Notes: a model not told the origin generated them from the sequence alone. 64,000 nucleotides of DNA from DAOTXS01 sp034435055 (GCA_034435055.1 DAOTXS010000008.1:27426-91425); one strand, 5' to 3'; shown: positions 32,573-41,401, counted from the stretch's first letter. Program-made: numbers and translations.

Positions 32573-34492
32573 ATGAAAAAGTTCGTTTTGCTCGTAACGT
32601 TAACGCTCATTCTGGCAGCAATCGTTGCCTGTGCGCCAGCGCCAACGGCAACGCCAGTTCCGCCCACCAAAGCGCCGGCTCCAACCGCCGTGCCACCGAC
32701 ACCGGTTCCACCCACCGCCGTGCCAACCAAACCACCAACCGCACCCCCGGCATCGTCGAGTGCCGCGCCCACCGTTGCGCCGACCGTCGCGGGTCCCAAG
32801 CCGGTTGTACTGACCCTCAACTTGAGAAAGGGTGCCAAGTGGAGTGACGGTTCGCCATTCCTAGCAAAAGAAGTCGTTGGAACCTGGGATATTCTCTGGA
32901 TGCAATCCAGCGCATCGTGGAATTCGCTGACCGATGTTGTTGCCAAAGATGACAGCACAGTGGAATTTACCATCAAGACCCCTGGTCCTGCGATTCTCGA
33001 CACGATCATTCGCTCGACCATCACGCGCCCCTACTCGCAATACGGCAAGTGGATGGACGCGGCGGCGACCTTCCGCAAGAACAACACCGACCGCAAGAGT
33101 GCGGATGTAACAAAGATTCTCGATGAACTCACTGCGTTCCGCCCGGCAAATGCCGTTGTTTACGGTCCTTACAACATCGATCCCAAGAGCGTAACCGAAG
33201 CCCAATTGACGATGGTTAAAAACCCAACGGGGTTTAACGCCGACAAAATCGATTTTGACAAAGTAACCGTGTACTGGGGCGACACCGCACAAGATATGCC
33301 GCTGTATCTTTCCGGCGATATGGATTATTCGTCGAACGCGTACAGCCCGGCGAACCTCGCCGCGATTCGCGCCGCCGGCAGTCAATACGTCGTACTGGGT
33401 GGTCCGGCAACCAACGGTCCCGGCATTTACTTTAACAACGATATCTATCCGCTCAACAAAGTCGAAGTGCGGCAGGCGTTTGCGTACTACATCGACCGCG
33501 TGGAAAACTGCAAGGTCGCGTTTGGCGAATCGTGCCGCCCGGTCAAGTACCAAGTTGGTTTCACCGACGCCGCTGTCCCAACCTGGCTCAGTGATGATCA
33601 AATCAAAAAGTTGAACACGTACGATCCCGATCCCAAGAAAGCCGACGCGCTTTTGACCGGCCTCGGATTCAAAAAAGGATCGGACGGCATCTGGGTCGAC
33701 GACAAGGGCAAGAAGATGGAGTACGAGCTGATCGTGCCCGCCGACTTTACCGAATACCTCGCGTCATCGGAAAACGTCGCGCAACAACTGAGCAAGTACG
33801 GCATCAAAGTTACAGTCAAGCCGTACCAATCCGCAGAACGCAACAATGTCCACAAAGCCGGCAAGTACCAAATTTCGATGGACATTGGTTTCCGCTTTAC
33901 CTACTTCCACCCCTTTGTCTCGTACGATTACAATCTGCGCCCCGGCATTGGATTCAAAAATGATCCCGAAGGTGCCGAGGGCGCGCGCGGGATGAACTTC
34001 CCGTACAAGCAAAAAACCGCGGATGGCAAAGAAATCAACATCAAAGACTGGGTTACCAAAATGTCGGAAGGGTTCGATGCCACTGCGCAGAAACCGTACG
34101 TCGCCGATGTTGCCTCGATGTTCAACGCCAACTTGCCGGTCTTGCTGATGTTCGAACGCTACCTCACCGATCCTATCGACACCAAGACGCGCGTAACCGG
34201 CTGGCTTCCGCCGGACGACAAGATTTACAAGAACAATCAGAACAACTCGCCGGTGGCGCGCCAATTCTTGAGCGGGCAACTCAAACCCAGCGCAACCAAC
34301 CGCGCAAAAGAATTCAAGACTTCGTATCCGTACGTCCAGCCGCCCAAAGCAAATTACAACCTCTACTCCACCGACAACGTAATGTCGCAGGGTGCGGTGC
34401 TCACCAACTTTGAGTATCCGCCGTTCACGTACTACGACGTGAACGAAGGCAAGTACATCCCCTTCTTTGCGGAGAACTGGAGCATCAAGTAA
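32573..34492 (+). CDS. Peptide-binding lipoprotein (SBP family 5), apparently circularly permuted
   Basis: A 639-residue family 5 solute-binding lipoprotein with lipobox IVAC (Cys20) and a Pro/Thr/Ala linker (21-75). Its binding domain begins directly at LTLNLRKGAKWSDGSPF (about 80-96), the segment that in DppA/OppA follows a first stretch of roughly 50-80 residues. That first stretch is absent here, but its equivalent stands at the C-terminus: residues about 595-639 run NLYSTDNV...YPPFTYYD...GKYIPFFAENWSIK, matching the normal start (partial domain I, ending in xxPxLAExW). The rest is in standard order. I infer a circular permutation. It serves the Opp/Dpp-type permeases and ATPases upstream. 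Confidence 0.85.
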   Translation: MKKFVLLVTLTLILAAIVACAPAPTATPVPPTKAPAPTAVPPTPVPPTAVPTKPPTAPPASSSAAPTVAPTVAGPKPVVLTLNLRKGAKWSDGSPFLAKEVVGTWDILWMQSSASWNSLTDVVAKDDSTVEFTIKTPGPAILDTIIRSTITRPYSQYGKWMDAAATFRKNNTDRKSADVTKILDELTAFRPANAVVYGPYNIDPKSVTEAQLTMVKNPTGFNADKIDFDKVTVYWGDTAQDMPLYLSGDMDYSSNAYSPANLAAIRAAGSQYVVLGGPATNGPGIYFNNDIYPLNKVEVRQAFAYYIDRVENCKVAFGESCRPVKYQVGFTDAAVPTWLSDDQIKKLNTYDPDPKKADALLTGLGFKKGSDGIWVDDKGKKMEYELIVPADFTEYLASSENVAQQLSKYGIKVTVKPYQSAERNNVHKAGKYQISMDIGFRFTYFHPFVSYDYNLRPGIGFKNDPEGAEGARGMNFPYKQKTADGKEINIKDWVTKMSEGFDATAQKPYVADVASMFNANLPVLLMFERYLTDPIDTKTRVTGWLPPDDKIYKNNQNNSPVARQFLSGQLKPSATNRAKEFKTSYPYVQPPKANYNLYSTDNVMSQGAVLTNFEYPPFTYYDVNEGKYIPFFAENWSIK

Positions 34493-34540
34493 CTCACCCC
34501 GCCTTCCCAGAAAGGGCAACGGCAAGAAGGTAGATGTTTG

Positions 34541-34583
34541 TGGTATAATGTTGAGCGGAGCGAGAGCAATCTTGCCTCCGCTC
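34541..34583 (+). promoter_or_regulatory. Extended -10 promoter and start-site hairpin before GT2 gene
   Basis: TGGTATAAT (34541-34549) is an ideal extended -10 box; no good -35 is seen 16-18 bases upstream. Transcription would start near 34556. Arms GAGCGGAG (34553-34560) and CTCCGCTC (34576-34583) form a perfect 8-bp stem at the transcript start. The same GTGGTATAAT string occurs in the gntR promoter. Confidence 0.65.
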
Positions 34584-34605
34584 ACTCCATCTGTACGAGG
34601 AAACT

Positions 34606-35556
34606 ATGCCTCGACCACGTTACTCAATCGTCGCGCCGGTTTTCAACGAAGAAGAAACGCTCCCCGAATTTTACAAGCGCACGCGCGCCGTGATGGATCA
34701 ACTCGACGGCGAATGTGAATTACTGCTCGTGTTCGATGGCAGTCGCGATCGTTCACCGGAAATCGGACGCGAGTTGCGCGCGCAAGACCCGCGCGTCAAG
34801 ATCATTCAATTCTCACGCAACTTTGGACATCAAATTGCCATCAGCGCCGGCATCGATTACGCGGAAGGCGACGCTGTCGCAATTATCGATTCCGATTTGC
34901 AAGACCCGCCCGAAGTGATTCTGCAAATGGTGGAAAAATGGCGCGCCGGCTTTGAACTTGTTTACGCGCAACGCGCCAAACGCAAAGGCGAAACGTTCTT
35001 CAAACTTTTTACCGCGTCATTTTTCTATCGCCTGATTCGCCGGCTTGCGGCCATTGAAATTCCACCCGACACCGGCGACTTTCGCCTGATCGACCGCAAG
35101 GTTGTGCTGGCGCTCCGTCGTATGCGCGAGCATCATCGTTTTATGCGTGGCTTGTCGGTGTGGGTTGGATTCAAACAGACCGGCATTCAGTACGAACGAC
35201 AGGAACGCTTTGCCGGCTCCACCCAATATCCGTTTCGCAAGATGCTCAAATTCGCAACGGACGCGATCACCGGTTTTTCGTACATCCCGCTCCAACTTGC
35301 AACGACGATTGGATTGTGGATTTCCGGGCTCGCGTTACTTTCGGTGCCGGTCGTCGCGATTCTCCGATTTGAATTTGGCAGTGAATTTTTCGGTGGACAG
35401 GCAACGACGCTTATCTCGGTTTTGTTTCTGGGCGGCGTCCAGTTGATTTTCCTCGGCATCATCGGCGAATATCTAGGACGCATCTATGATGAGGTCAAGA
35501 GTCGTCCACTGTACATCGTTACGGAAGCCCCGCCAAAACCGCAAGAGGAAGAGTGA
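34606..35556 (+). CDS. GT2 glycosyltransferase, GtrB/DPM-type with two membrane helices
   Basis: A 316-residue protein of the polyprenyl-phosphate glycosyltransferase group. SIVAPVFNEEETLPEFY opens the GT-A domain, FDGSRDRSPEI is the nucleotide-binding region (Phe-Asp-Gly in place of Val-Asp-Asp-Gly), and IIDSDLQDPPE is the DxD plus QDPPE motif typical of GtrB/YkoT-like enzymes. Two helices (about 232-255 and 265-290) lie in the C-terminal quarter. It likely makes polyprenyl-phosphate-linked glucose or a similar donor. It sits inside the amino-sugar cluster but has its own promoter. Confidence 0.9.
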   Translation: MPRPRYSIVAPVFNEEETLPEFYKRTRAVMDQLDGECELLLVFDGSRDRSPEIGRELRAQDPRVKIIQFSRNFGHQIAISAGIDYAEGDAVAIIDSDLQDPPEVILQMVEKWRAGFELVYAQRAKRKGETFFKLFTASFFYRLIRRLAAIEIPPDTGDFRLIDRKVVLALRRMREHHRFMRGLSVWVGFKQTGIQYERQERFAGSTQYPFRKMLKFATDAITGFSYIPLQLATTIGLWISGLALLSVPVVAILRFEFGSEFFGGQATTLISVLFLGGVQLIFLGIIGEYLGRIYDEVKSRPLYIVTEAPPKPQEEE

Positions 35557-35574
35557 AACGTAAGGATCACCGTA

Positions 35575-37284
35575 ATGCGATTTCACCATCCAATGCCGCA
35601 CAAAGCAATTACGGTTTACGTTTTACTTTTTATTGTCGCTTGCGCCCCCACGCCAAGCGCCCAATCTCCAACAACACCTATGCCATCTCCAATCTCTAAT
35701 CGCAACGCGGAGCATCTCATCTCCACAATGTCCCTCGAACAAAAAGTCGGTCAGGTCATGCTGGTCGGCTTCGACGGGATGACACTCACTCCCAACTTGC
35801 GCGAAGACCTCACGCAATTGCATATCGGCGGCGTGATCTTCTACGACCGCAATGTCGCATCGCCACAACAAGTGGCGCAACTCAACGTCGATTTGCAAAA
35901 TGCAATGAAACAGAATAACGACTTGCCCCTGTTCATTACCATCGATCAAGAAGGCGGCGTGGTCGCGCGCTTGAAAGAGGATAAAGGGTTCACCGAATTC
36001 CCCGGGCAAATGGCAGTTGCCGCAACCGGCGATGTGAGCAACGCGCGTCGCATCGCGCAGGCGATTGCCGGAGAAATGCTCGCGCTCGGTTTCAATATGG
36101 ACTTGACGCCCGACCTTGATGTGAACAACAATCCGCAAAACCCAATTATCGGCACGCGTTCATTTGGTTCGGATCCCAAGCGTGTTGCAGAGTACGGCGT
36201 CGCGTTTATCGATGCAATGCAAAGCGTCGGGATGATTGCCATCGGCAAACATTTTCCCGGGCACGGCGACACCGGCATCGATTCCCATATTTCACTTCCA
36301 ACCGTGCCGCACAATCGTGCGCGACTAGAATCGATTGAGTTTGTACCGTTCAAAGCGGCAATGCGAGCAAACATCGCCGGCATCATGTCTGCGCACATCA
36401 CATTTCCAGCAATCGATCCATCGCCGGGTCTTGCGGCAACACTTTCGCCGAAAGTTCTCACCGATTTGATTCGTGGCGAGATCAAGTACGATGGTTTGGT
36501 GATGACCGATGAATTGACAATGGGCGCACTTGCCATGTCGGGTTATCCTGCGCCACAAGCCGCATCGACCGCATTGCGCGCTGGCGCGGACATTGTGCTT
36601 TTGCAAACCGGTTACACGATGCATCGCCAAGTTCACACAATGTTAGTCGAGCATGTTCAACGCGGCGTAATTCCAATGACGCGGCTTGATCAAGCGGTGC
36701 GGCGCATTTTGCTTGCGAAACAAAAATTTGGAATCTTGACGGAATATGCAACCCCTCATATAAACCTTGCGGCAGTTGGCTCGGCCGAAATAAAATCTAT
36801 TTCGCGTGATGTCGCGCTCAAGGCAGTTACGCTTGTACGCGATGAGGCAAAACAATTACCTCTCAAAGCGGATACAAAACTGCTCGTCATCGAAACCGGA
36901 AATTTCGGACTAGGAAAATTACTCGACGCGACAACGATGCAGGTGAAAGCGCAACCTACCCAAAATGAAATCGATTCAGTCACGAAAATCGCAAGCGACG
37001 GGCGAATCGTCATCGTTTGCACGAGCGACGTGGCGAAAAACACAGCACAGGCAAATTTGATTGCCGCGCTGAACAAGGCAAATGCGCCGACCGTCGTCAT
37101 CGCCACGCGCTCGCCGTACGATTTGATGTACCTCGGTCGCGTAACAACCTATCTTGCCACATACGGCAACAACCCGCCGATGATCGAAGCATTGGCGGCG
37201 ATCCTCACCGGCAAAGCCAAACCACAAGGCACATTGCCGATCGATTTGCCGGGGCTGTACAACATCGGCGATGGAATTCGATGA
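35575..37284 (+). CDS. nagZ: Beta-N-acetylhexosaminidase NagZ, two-domain lipoprotein (GH3)
   Basis: A 569-residue GH3 enzyme that cuts terminal GlcNAc from peptidoglycan fragments. A lipobox IVAC with Cys23 makes it an outer-face lipoprotein. The NagZ signature KHFPGHGDTGIDSH spans residues 225-238; Asp236-His238 form the acid/base dyad, and Asp312 in MTDELTMG is the nucleophile. These match Bacillus NagZ (Asp232, His234, Asp318). A C-terminal GH3 second domain (about 385-569) is present, as in the Gram-positive type, not in the short proteobacterial one. It overlaps the GNAT gene by four bases and belongs to the same operon as the AmiE-like hydrolase and kinase. Confidence 0.94.
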   Translation: MRFHHPMPHKAITVYVLLFIVACAPTPSAQSPTTPMPSPISNRNAEHLISTMSLEQKVGQVMLVGFDGMTLTPNLREDLTQLHIGGVIFYDRNVASPQQVAQLNVDLQNAMKQNNDLPLFITIDQEGGVVARLKEDKGFTEFPGQMAVAATGDVSNARRIAQAIAGEMLALGFNMDLTPDLDVNNNPQNPIIGTRSFGSDPKRVAEYGVAFIDAMQSVGMIAIGKHFPGHGDTGIDSHISLPTVPHNRARLESIEFVPFKAAMRANIAGIMSAHITFPAIDPSPGLAATLSPKVLTDLIRGEIKYDGLVMTDELTMGALAMSGYPAPQAASTALRAGADIVLLQTGYTMHRQVHTMLVEHVQRGVIPMTRLDQAVRRILLAKQKFGILTEYATPHINLAAVGSAEIKSISRDVALKAVTLVRDEAKQLPLKADTKLLVIETGNFGLGKLLDATTMQVKAQPTQNEIDSVTKIASDGRIVIVCTSDVAKNTAQANLIAALNKANAPTVVIATRSPYDLMYLGRVTTYLATYGNNPPMIEALAAILTGKAKPQGTLPIDLPGLYNIGDGIR

Positions 37285-38222
37285 TGTTACGACAGAGCCA
37301 TTCATCAGACACGCAAACCCTTGTCGAAATCTGGAACGCCGCGTGTGGTCCTAATTTCGCCATCACGTCACGTTTGATCGATTACAACACACGACCGCCA
37401 ACAGGCGCCGTGCAAGCCGGACAAATCGCGATGATCGATAATCAGTCTGTCGGATTTGTGTTGGCAACCGCCTTGCCCAACGATCCGCAAACTTCGCCGC
37501 CGCAAGTGGGCTGGATCGATGCAATCGCTGTCTTGGGTAACCAACAGAAACGCGGCATCGGCTCGACGCTACTGACGTGGGCGGAAGAGTGGTTGCGAAC
37601 GCAAGGTTGCACGCGCGTTCGGCTGGGCGGCGGTTTGCGTCCATTCACACCTGGCTATCCAACCGCATTAAACAATCCCGTGTTCTTTCAAAAGCGCGGC
37701 TACGTCTCACGCGCAGAAAGCCCACACGTTTGGGATGTTGCGCGCGATTTGATCGATTATACGTCCGCGTTGCCGGTAATCAACGCGACGATTCGCCCGG
37801 CTCAACCCGGTGATGAAAATGCCATCGCCGATTTTTTGGCGCGCGAATTTCCCGGACGTTGGCGATACGAGTTTCAACAATTTTTGAAAGAACGCGGGCG
37901 AATGTCCGATTACATTTTGCTTCTCAGCGCGCGCGGCGTCGATGGCTTTGCGCGCGTGACCTTTGAAGATTCCGAGCGACCGATCGAGCGCTTTTTTATG
38001 CAACGCCTGCCAAAACCCTGGGGACAACTTGGACCGATTGGCGTGAGCAAAGACACGCGCGGCAAAGGTTACGGTGGCGCCTTGCTCGATGCAGGTTTGC
38101 GTTACCTGCGGGATCAAAGCGTGCGCGGTTGTGTAATTGATTGGACTGACCTCGTTGATTTCTACGGCAAGTTTGGATTCAAGTTGTACTGCCAATATGC
38201 CATTTTGACGAAATCGCTATGA
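37281..38222 (+). CDS. Tandem GNAT-domain acetyltransferase
   Basis: A 313-residue protein with two GNAT folds. The first acetyl-CoA site reads IAVLGNQQKRGIGSTLL (about 78-94) and the second IGVSKDTRGKGYGGALL (about 250-266), both with the RGxGxG/A-like loop. The ATG at 37281 overlaps the nagZ stop as ATGA and the gene end overlaps the next start in the same way, so it is a tightly coupled member of the nagZ operon. An amino sugar, or a peptide amine released from muropeptides, is a reasonable acceptor, but this is inferred only from position. Confidence 0.88.
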   Translation: MMLRQSHSSDTQTLVEIWNAACGPNFAITSRLIDYNTRPPTGAVQAGQIAMIDNQSVGFVLATALPNDPQTSPPQVGWIDAIAVLGNQQKRGIGSTLLTWAEEWLRTQGCTRVRLGGGLRPFTPGYPTALNNPVFFQKRGYVSRAESPHVWDVARDLIDYTSALPVINATIRPAQPGDENAIADFLAREFPGRWRYEFQQFLKERGRMSDYILLLSARGVDGFARVTFEDSERPIERFFMQRLPKPWGQLGPIGVSKDTRGKGYGGALLDAGLRYLRDQSVRGCVIDWTDLVDFYGKFGFKLYCQYAILTKSL

Positions 38223-39328
38223 ATTTTTCTAAACTTGATCTACTCGTTGACGAGCATCTTGATCATACCTTCCCCGCCGCGCAAATCGAAATTCTCGTTG
38301 GCGGCAAAACGGTTTACACCAAGTTATTCGGCTTTCTTGATCCCGAAACCCAATCACGGCGCACGAATCCTGCCACGCGCTTTGACTTGGCGTCGGTCTC
38401 GAAACTTTTCACCGTCGCCGCGTTTATGACGCTGGTCGAAGAGAATCGTGTCGCGCTTGATCAACGCGTGTGCGATATTCTGCCGGCGTTTTCCGGCGAA
38501 CGCGCGATTGCGCCCTACCCTGATCCGCTCAAGCCGGGAGCATCGGTTGAAATTGTTCCGGCGACTAACGCGTGTGTAGATGCCAGCCAAGTTACGTTCC
38601 GCCATCTGCTCGCGCACAATGCCGGTTTGCCGGCGTGGTTGCCGCTTTGGAAAATCGATCCGCGTGAGAAACGACGCGATGCGGCGTTGCAAAGTGCATT
38701 TTCGTATCCAACCGGCGCGCGCGTCGTGTACAGCGATATCGGTTTGATTCTGCTTGGCTTTGCACTCGAAAAAATCACCGCGCAATCGCTCGATCAAATC
38801 GTGCGCGAACGCGTGACTGCGCCGCTTGGTTTGCACAGTGTGGGGTACGGACCAATTGCACCGGACAACGTCGCGCCGACGGAATTCTACGCACATCAAA
38901 ATCGCCGAATGTGCGGCGAGGTACACGATGAAAACGCATGGAGTTTCGGCGGCGTGGCTGGGCACGCCGGCATTTTTGGTAACGCGCGCGATCTTGCATC
39001 GTTTGGCGAAGCGTTGCGGACAAATCGATTGCTGAAATCAACAACACTCACAGAGATGACACGCTTGCAATCCCAGGATGGCGCGGTACGACGTGGAATT
39101 GGTTTTGCGTTGTGGTCGCCTGATCCCGGCGCGGCAAGCAATCCGTTAAGCGAAAAATCGCTTGGGCATCTGGGATTTACCGGCACGTCGTTGTGGATCG
39201 ATCCAGCACGTGATTTGGTTGTCGCGTGTTTGACGAATCGCGTGTACTACGGACGCCACAACGCAGATGCGATTGGCGCGTTTCGTGTGGCGCTACATCG
39301 AACAATTTGCGAGAGCATCGATGAATGA
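38219..39328 (+). CDS. Serine hydrolase of the beta-lactamase family (AmiE/YbbE-like)
   Basis: A 369-residue serine hydrolase. Ser59-x-x-Lys62 in ASVSKLF is the nucleophile motif, Tyr171-Ser-Asp173 the second motif, and HLGFTGTS near the C-terminus replaces the KTG triad. No signal peptide is seen, so it should be cytoplasmic. In Bacillus the neighbour of nagZ and namZ is AmiE (YbbE), a beta-lactamase-fold MurNAc-L-alanine amidase; the same trio of families occurs here, which supports a muropeptide amidase role. An esterase or DD-peptidase role cannot be excluded by sequence. Overlaps GNAT (four bases) and kinase (eight bases) genes. Confidence 0.9.
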   Translation: MNFSKLDLLVDEHLDHTFPAAQIEILVGGKTVYTKLFGFLDPETQSRRTNPATRFDLASVSKLFTVAAFMTLVEENRVALDQRVCDILPAFSGERAIAPYPDPLKPGASVEIVPATNACVDASQVTFRHLLAHNAGLPAWLPLWKIDPREKRRDAALQSAFSYPTGARVVYSDIGLILLGFALEKITAQSLDQIVRERVTAPLGLHSVGYGPIAPDNVAPTEFYAHQNRRMCGEVHDENAWSFGGVAGHAGIFGNARDLASFGEALRTNRLLKSTTLTEMTRLQSQDGAVRRGIGFALWSPDPGAASNPLSEKSLGHLGFTGTSLWIDPARDLVVACLTNRVYYGRHNADAIGAFRVALHRTICESIDE

Positions 39329-40256
39329 TTTTCTGAAACGGTCGTCGCTTATACTCGGCATCGATGGCGGCGGGACACATTGTCGCGCGCGGTTGGCGAA
39401 CACGCGCGGCGAAACACTCGGCGCGGGCGAAGCCGGCGCGGCAAATCCGTACGCCGCCGGCTTTGACGCGGCGCAAAATGAAATTCTCACCGCGATTCAA
39501 CGCGCGTTCGACGATGCCAAAATCGACAAACAAATGGTCGATGCCGTATGTATGGGCATCGGCGGTGTGGATCGCGCGGAAGAACGGACGCGCTTGCAAT
39601 CCTGGGCGGAGCAAAAGATCGCGGCGCGCGCGGCGATTATGAACGATGGTGAAATCGTGCTTGCCGCCGGCTCGCCGGAAAATTGGGGCGTTGCGCTCAT
39701 CGCCGGCACCGGTTCGATTGCGTGGGGCAAAACGCGCGCCGGCAAAATCGCGCGCGCCGGCGGCTGGGGTTATCTCATCGGCGATGAAGGAAGCGGCTTT
39801 GACTTGGCGCAAAACGCATTACGCGCCGCCGTCCAATTTGCCGATGGTCGCGCCGAAGCGACGCGCTTGCTCGCGGCGATTCTGGAATATTGGAATTTGG
39901 AAAATCCGCCGCAGTTGGTAACGCGCGTGTATCGTTCCGGACTCAAGCCCGCCGATATTGCCACGCTCGCGCCGCTGGTTGTGCAAATTGCAAATGAAGG
40001 CGATGTTGTCGCGCGTCGCTTGCTGGAACAAGCGGCGGAAGCGTTGGCAACGACGATTATCGCCGTCGCGCGTGCGCTGAATTTCGACGCAGAAAAAATC
40101 CCGCTCGCGATCACCGGCGGATTACTCCTCGAAACGGAAATTTTGCGCGTGCGGCTAATCGAAATCGCCGAATCGCGCGGCTATCATTTTGCGCCAGTCG
40201 AATTGGTGCGCGAACCGGTGGCGGGCGCGGTGCGGCTGGCATTCCATCTTGCCTAA
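39321..40256 (+). CDS. BadF/BadG-type N-acetylglucosamine/N-acetylmuramic acid kinase
   Basis: A 311-residue ASKHA-fold kinase starting MNDFLKRSSLILGIDGGGTHCRARL. DGGGTHCRA is the phosphate-1 loop, GTGSIAWG the second phosphate motif and GWGYLIGDEGSG the family stretch typical of GlcNAc kinases; TGGLLLET is the adenosine loop. The same family contains MurK of Clostridium acetobutylicum, which phosphorylates GlcNAc and MurNAc. It overlaps the serine hydrolase gene by eight bases and is the last gene of the salvage operon. MurNAc-6-P etherase, NagA and NagB are not in the window. Confidence 0.9.
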   Translation: MNDFLKRSSLILGIDGGGTHCRARLANTRGETLGAGEAGAANPYAAGFDAAQNEILTAIQRAFDDAKIDKQMVDAVCMGIGGVDRAEERTRLQSWAEQKIAARAAIMNDGEIVLAAGSPENWGVALIAGTGSIAWGKTRAGKIARAGGWGYLIGDEGSGFDLAQNALRAAVQFADGRAEATRLLAAILEYWNLENPPQLVTRVYRSGLKPADIATLAPLVVQIANEGDVVARRLLEQAAEALATTIIAVARALNFDAEKIPLAITGGLLLETEILRVRLIEIAESRGYHFAPVELVREPVAGAVRLAFHLA

Positions 40257-40278
40257 ATTCGAGCGTTTGTGTTAAAAT
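40249..40278 (+). promoter_or_regulatory. Promoter of glpX
   Basis: TTGCCT (40249-40254), an 18-base spacer and TAAAAT (40273-40278), with TG one base before the -10. It overlaps the end of the kinase gene. AAGGAG lies seven bases before the glpX ATG. Confidence 0.65.
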
Positions 40279-40311
40279 GAAATAAATTCTACAACACAAA
40301 GGAGTGTTTGT

Positions 40312-41319
40312 ATGTCTCAACAACTTGACCGCAATCTCGCGCTTGATCTTGTCCGCGTCACCGAAGGCGCGGCACTTGCCGCCGCACGTTGGATGGGGCG
40401 TGGCAACAAGAACAAATCGGATGCCGCCGCTGTCAACGCGATGCGTTTATTGCTGGGACAGATTAACATCGACGGCGTCGTTGTGATCGGCGAGGGTGAA
40501 AAGGATGAAGCGCCGATGCTGTACAACGGTGAACGTATCGGCAGTGCCGTTGAAAACAGCACTGGCGAGAAACAACAAGTGGACATTGCCGTTGACCCCA
40601 TTGATGGCACGCGCCTGCTGTCGCTGGGGCTTGCCAATTCGCTTTCCGTGATTGCGATTGCGGATCGCGGCTCGATGTTCGCGCCGGGGCACATCGTCTA
40701 CATGGACAAGATTTGCGTCGGTGAAGCTGGGCGGGGTACGATCAATATCGATGCGCCGGTGGAGGATAATCTCAAAGCACTTGCCAAAGCCAAAGGCAAA
40801 CCAGTGCAAGATTTGACCGCCGTCATTCTGGATCGCCCACGCAATCAAAAGTACATCGACGCAGTGCGAGCGTGCGGCGCGCGATTGAAATTGGTACCAG
40901 ACGGCGATGTTGCCGCTGGCATTTCGACGGCATTAGAAGGCACGGGGGTCGACATTCTCTTTGGCATTGGTGGTTCGCCAGAGGGTGTGATTGCCGCCGC
41001 CGCACTCAAATGCATGGGCGGCGATATCCAATGCAAACTTTGGCCCCGTGACGAGATCGAACGTGAATACGCGCGACAAGTAGGTTTTGAGCTGAACAAA
41101 ATTCTCACCATCGACGATTTGGTCAACAGCGATAACGTGTTCTTTTCTGCCACCGGCATCACAGACGGAGAACTGTTACGCGGCGTGCATTACACCACCA
41201 ACGGCGCGACGACGGAATCGCTCGTGATGCGTTCGCGCTCTGGCACGGTGCGTCGGATTCAAGCGACGCATCGCTTGGAAAAACTTGAACGCTATTCGCA
41301 AGTTGAGTATGGCGGATAA
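40312..41319 (+). CDS. glpX: Class II fructose-1,6-bisphosphatase
   Basis: A 335-residue GlpX enzyme that hydrolyses fructose-1,6-bisphosphate in gluconeogenesis, or sedoheptulose bisphosphate in some organisms. Recognised by GEGEKDEAPML (metal-binding Glu and Asp), DPIDGTRLLSLG and GGSPEGVIAAAALKCMGG. It has the normal family length, good upstream signals and its own promoter. It could help convert amino-sugar-derived hexose phosphates in the opposite direction to glycolysis, but a housekeeping role is enough. Confidence 0.96.
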   Translation: MSQQLDRNLALDLVRVTEGAALAAARWMGRGNKNKSDAAAVNAMRLLLGQINIDGVVVIGEGEKDEAPMLYNGERIGSAVENSTGEKQQVDIAVDPIDGTRLLSLGLANSLSVIAIADRGSMFAPGHIVYMDKICVGEAGRGTINIDAPVEDNLKALAKAKGKPVQDLTAVILDRPRNQKYIDAVRACGARLKLVPDGDVAAGISTALEGTGVDILFGIGGSPEGVIAAAALKCMGGDIQCKLWPRDEIEREYARQVGFELNKILTIDDLVNSDNVFFSATGITDGELLRGVHYTTNGATTESLVMRSRSGTVRRIQATHRLEKLERYSQVEYGG

Positions 41320-41326
41320 CAAAGCG

Positions 41327-41347
41327 GGGCGAGTCTTTTGCTCGCCC
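41327..41347 (+). terminator. Hairpin after glpX
   Basis: GGGCGAG (41327-41333) and CTCGCCC (41341-41347) form a perfect 7-bp stem with a 7-base loop, eight bases after the glpX stop. Only a short TT follows, so termination may be weak or factor-assisted. A poor promoter-like pair TTGACC/TTCAAT follows before the histidine kinase gene. Confidence 0.5.
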
Positions 41348-41401
41348 TTGACCTGTTCCGGATTTGATTTTTCAATTACCAGAACCCAAAAGTATTGATC
41401 G

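Noticed and set aside
32509..32847. GTG frame directly after AAGGAGGTGA
   Set aside because: The GTG touches the Shine-Dalgarno sequence with no spacing, and the frame overlaps the binding-protein gene in another phase with a basic, motif-free product.
32573..34492. Assembly error or tandem gene fragments as cause of the permuted peptide-binding protein
   Set aside because: The frame is uninterrupted with a proper lipoprotein signal and the moved segment ends exactly at the stop codon; no second partial copy lies nearby. Read mapping would still be needed to settle it.
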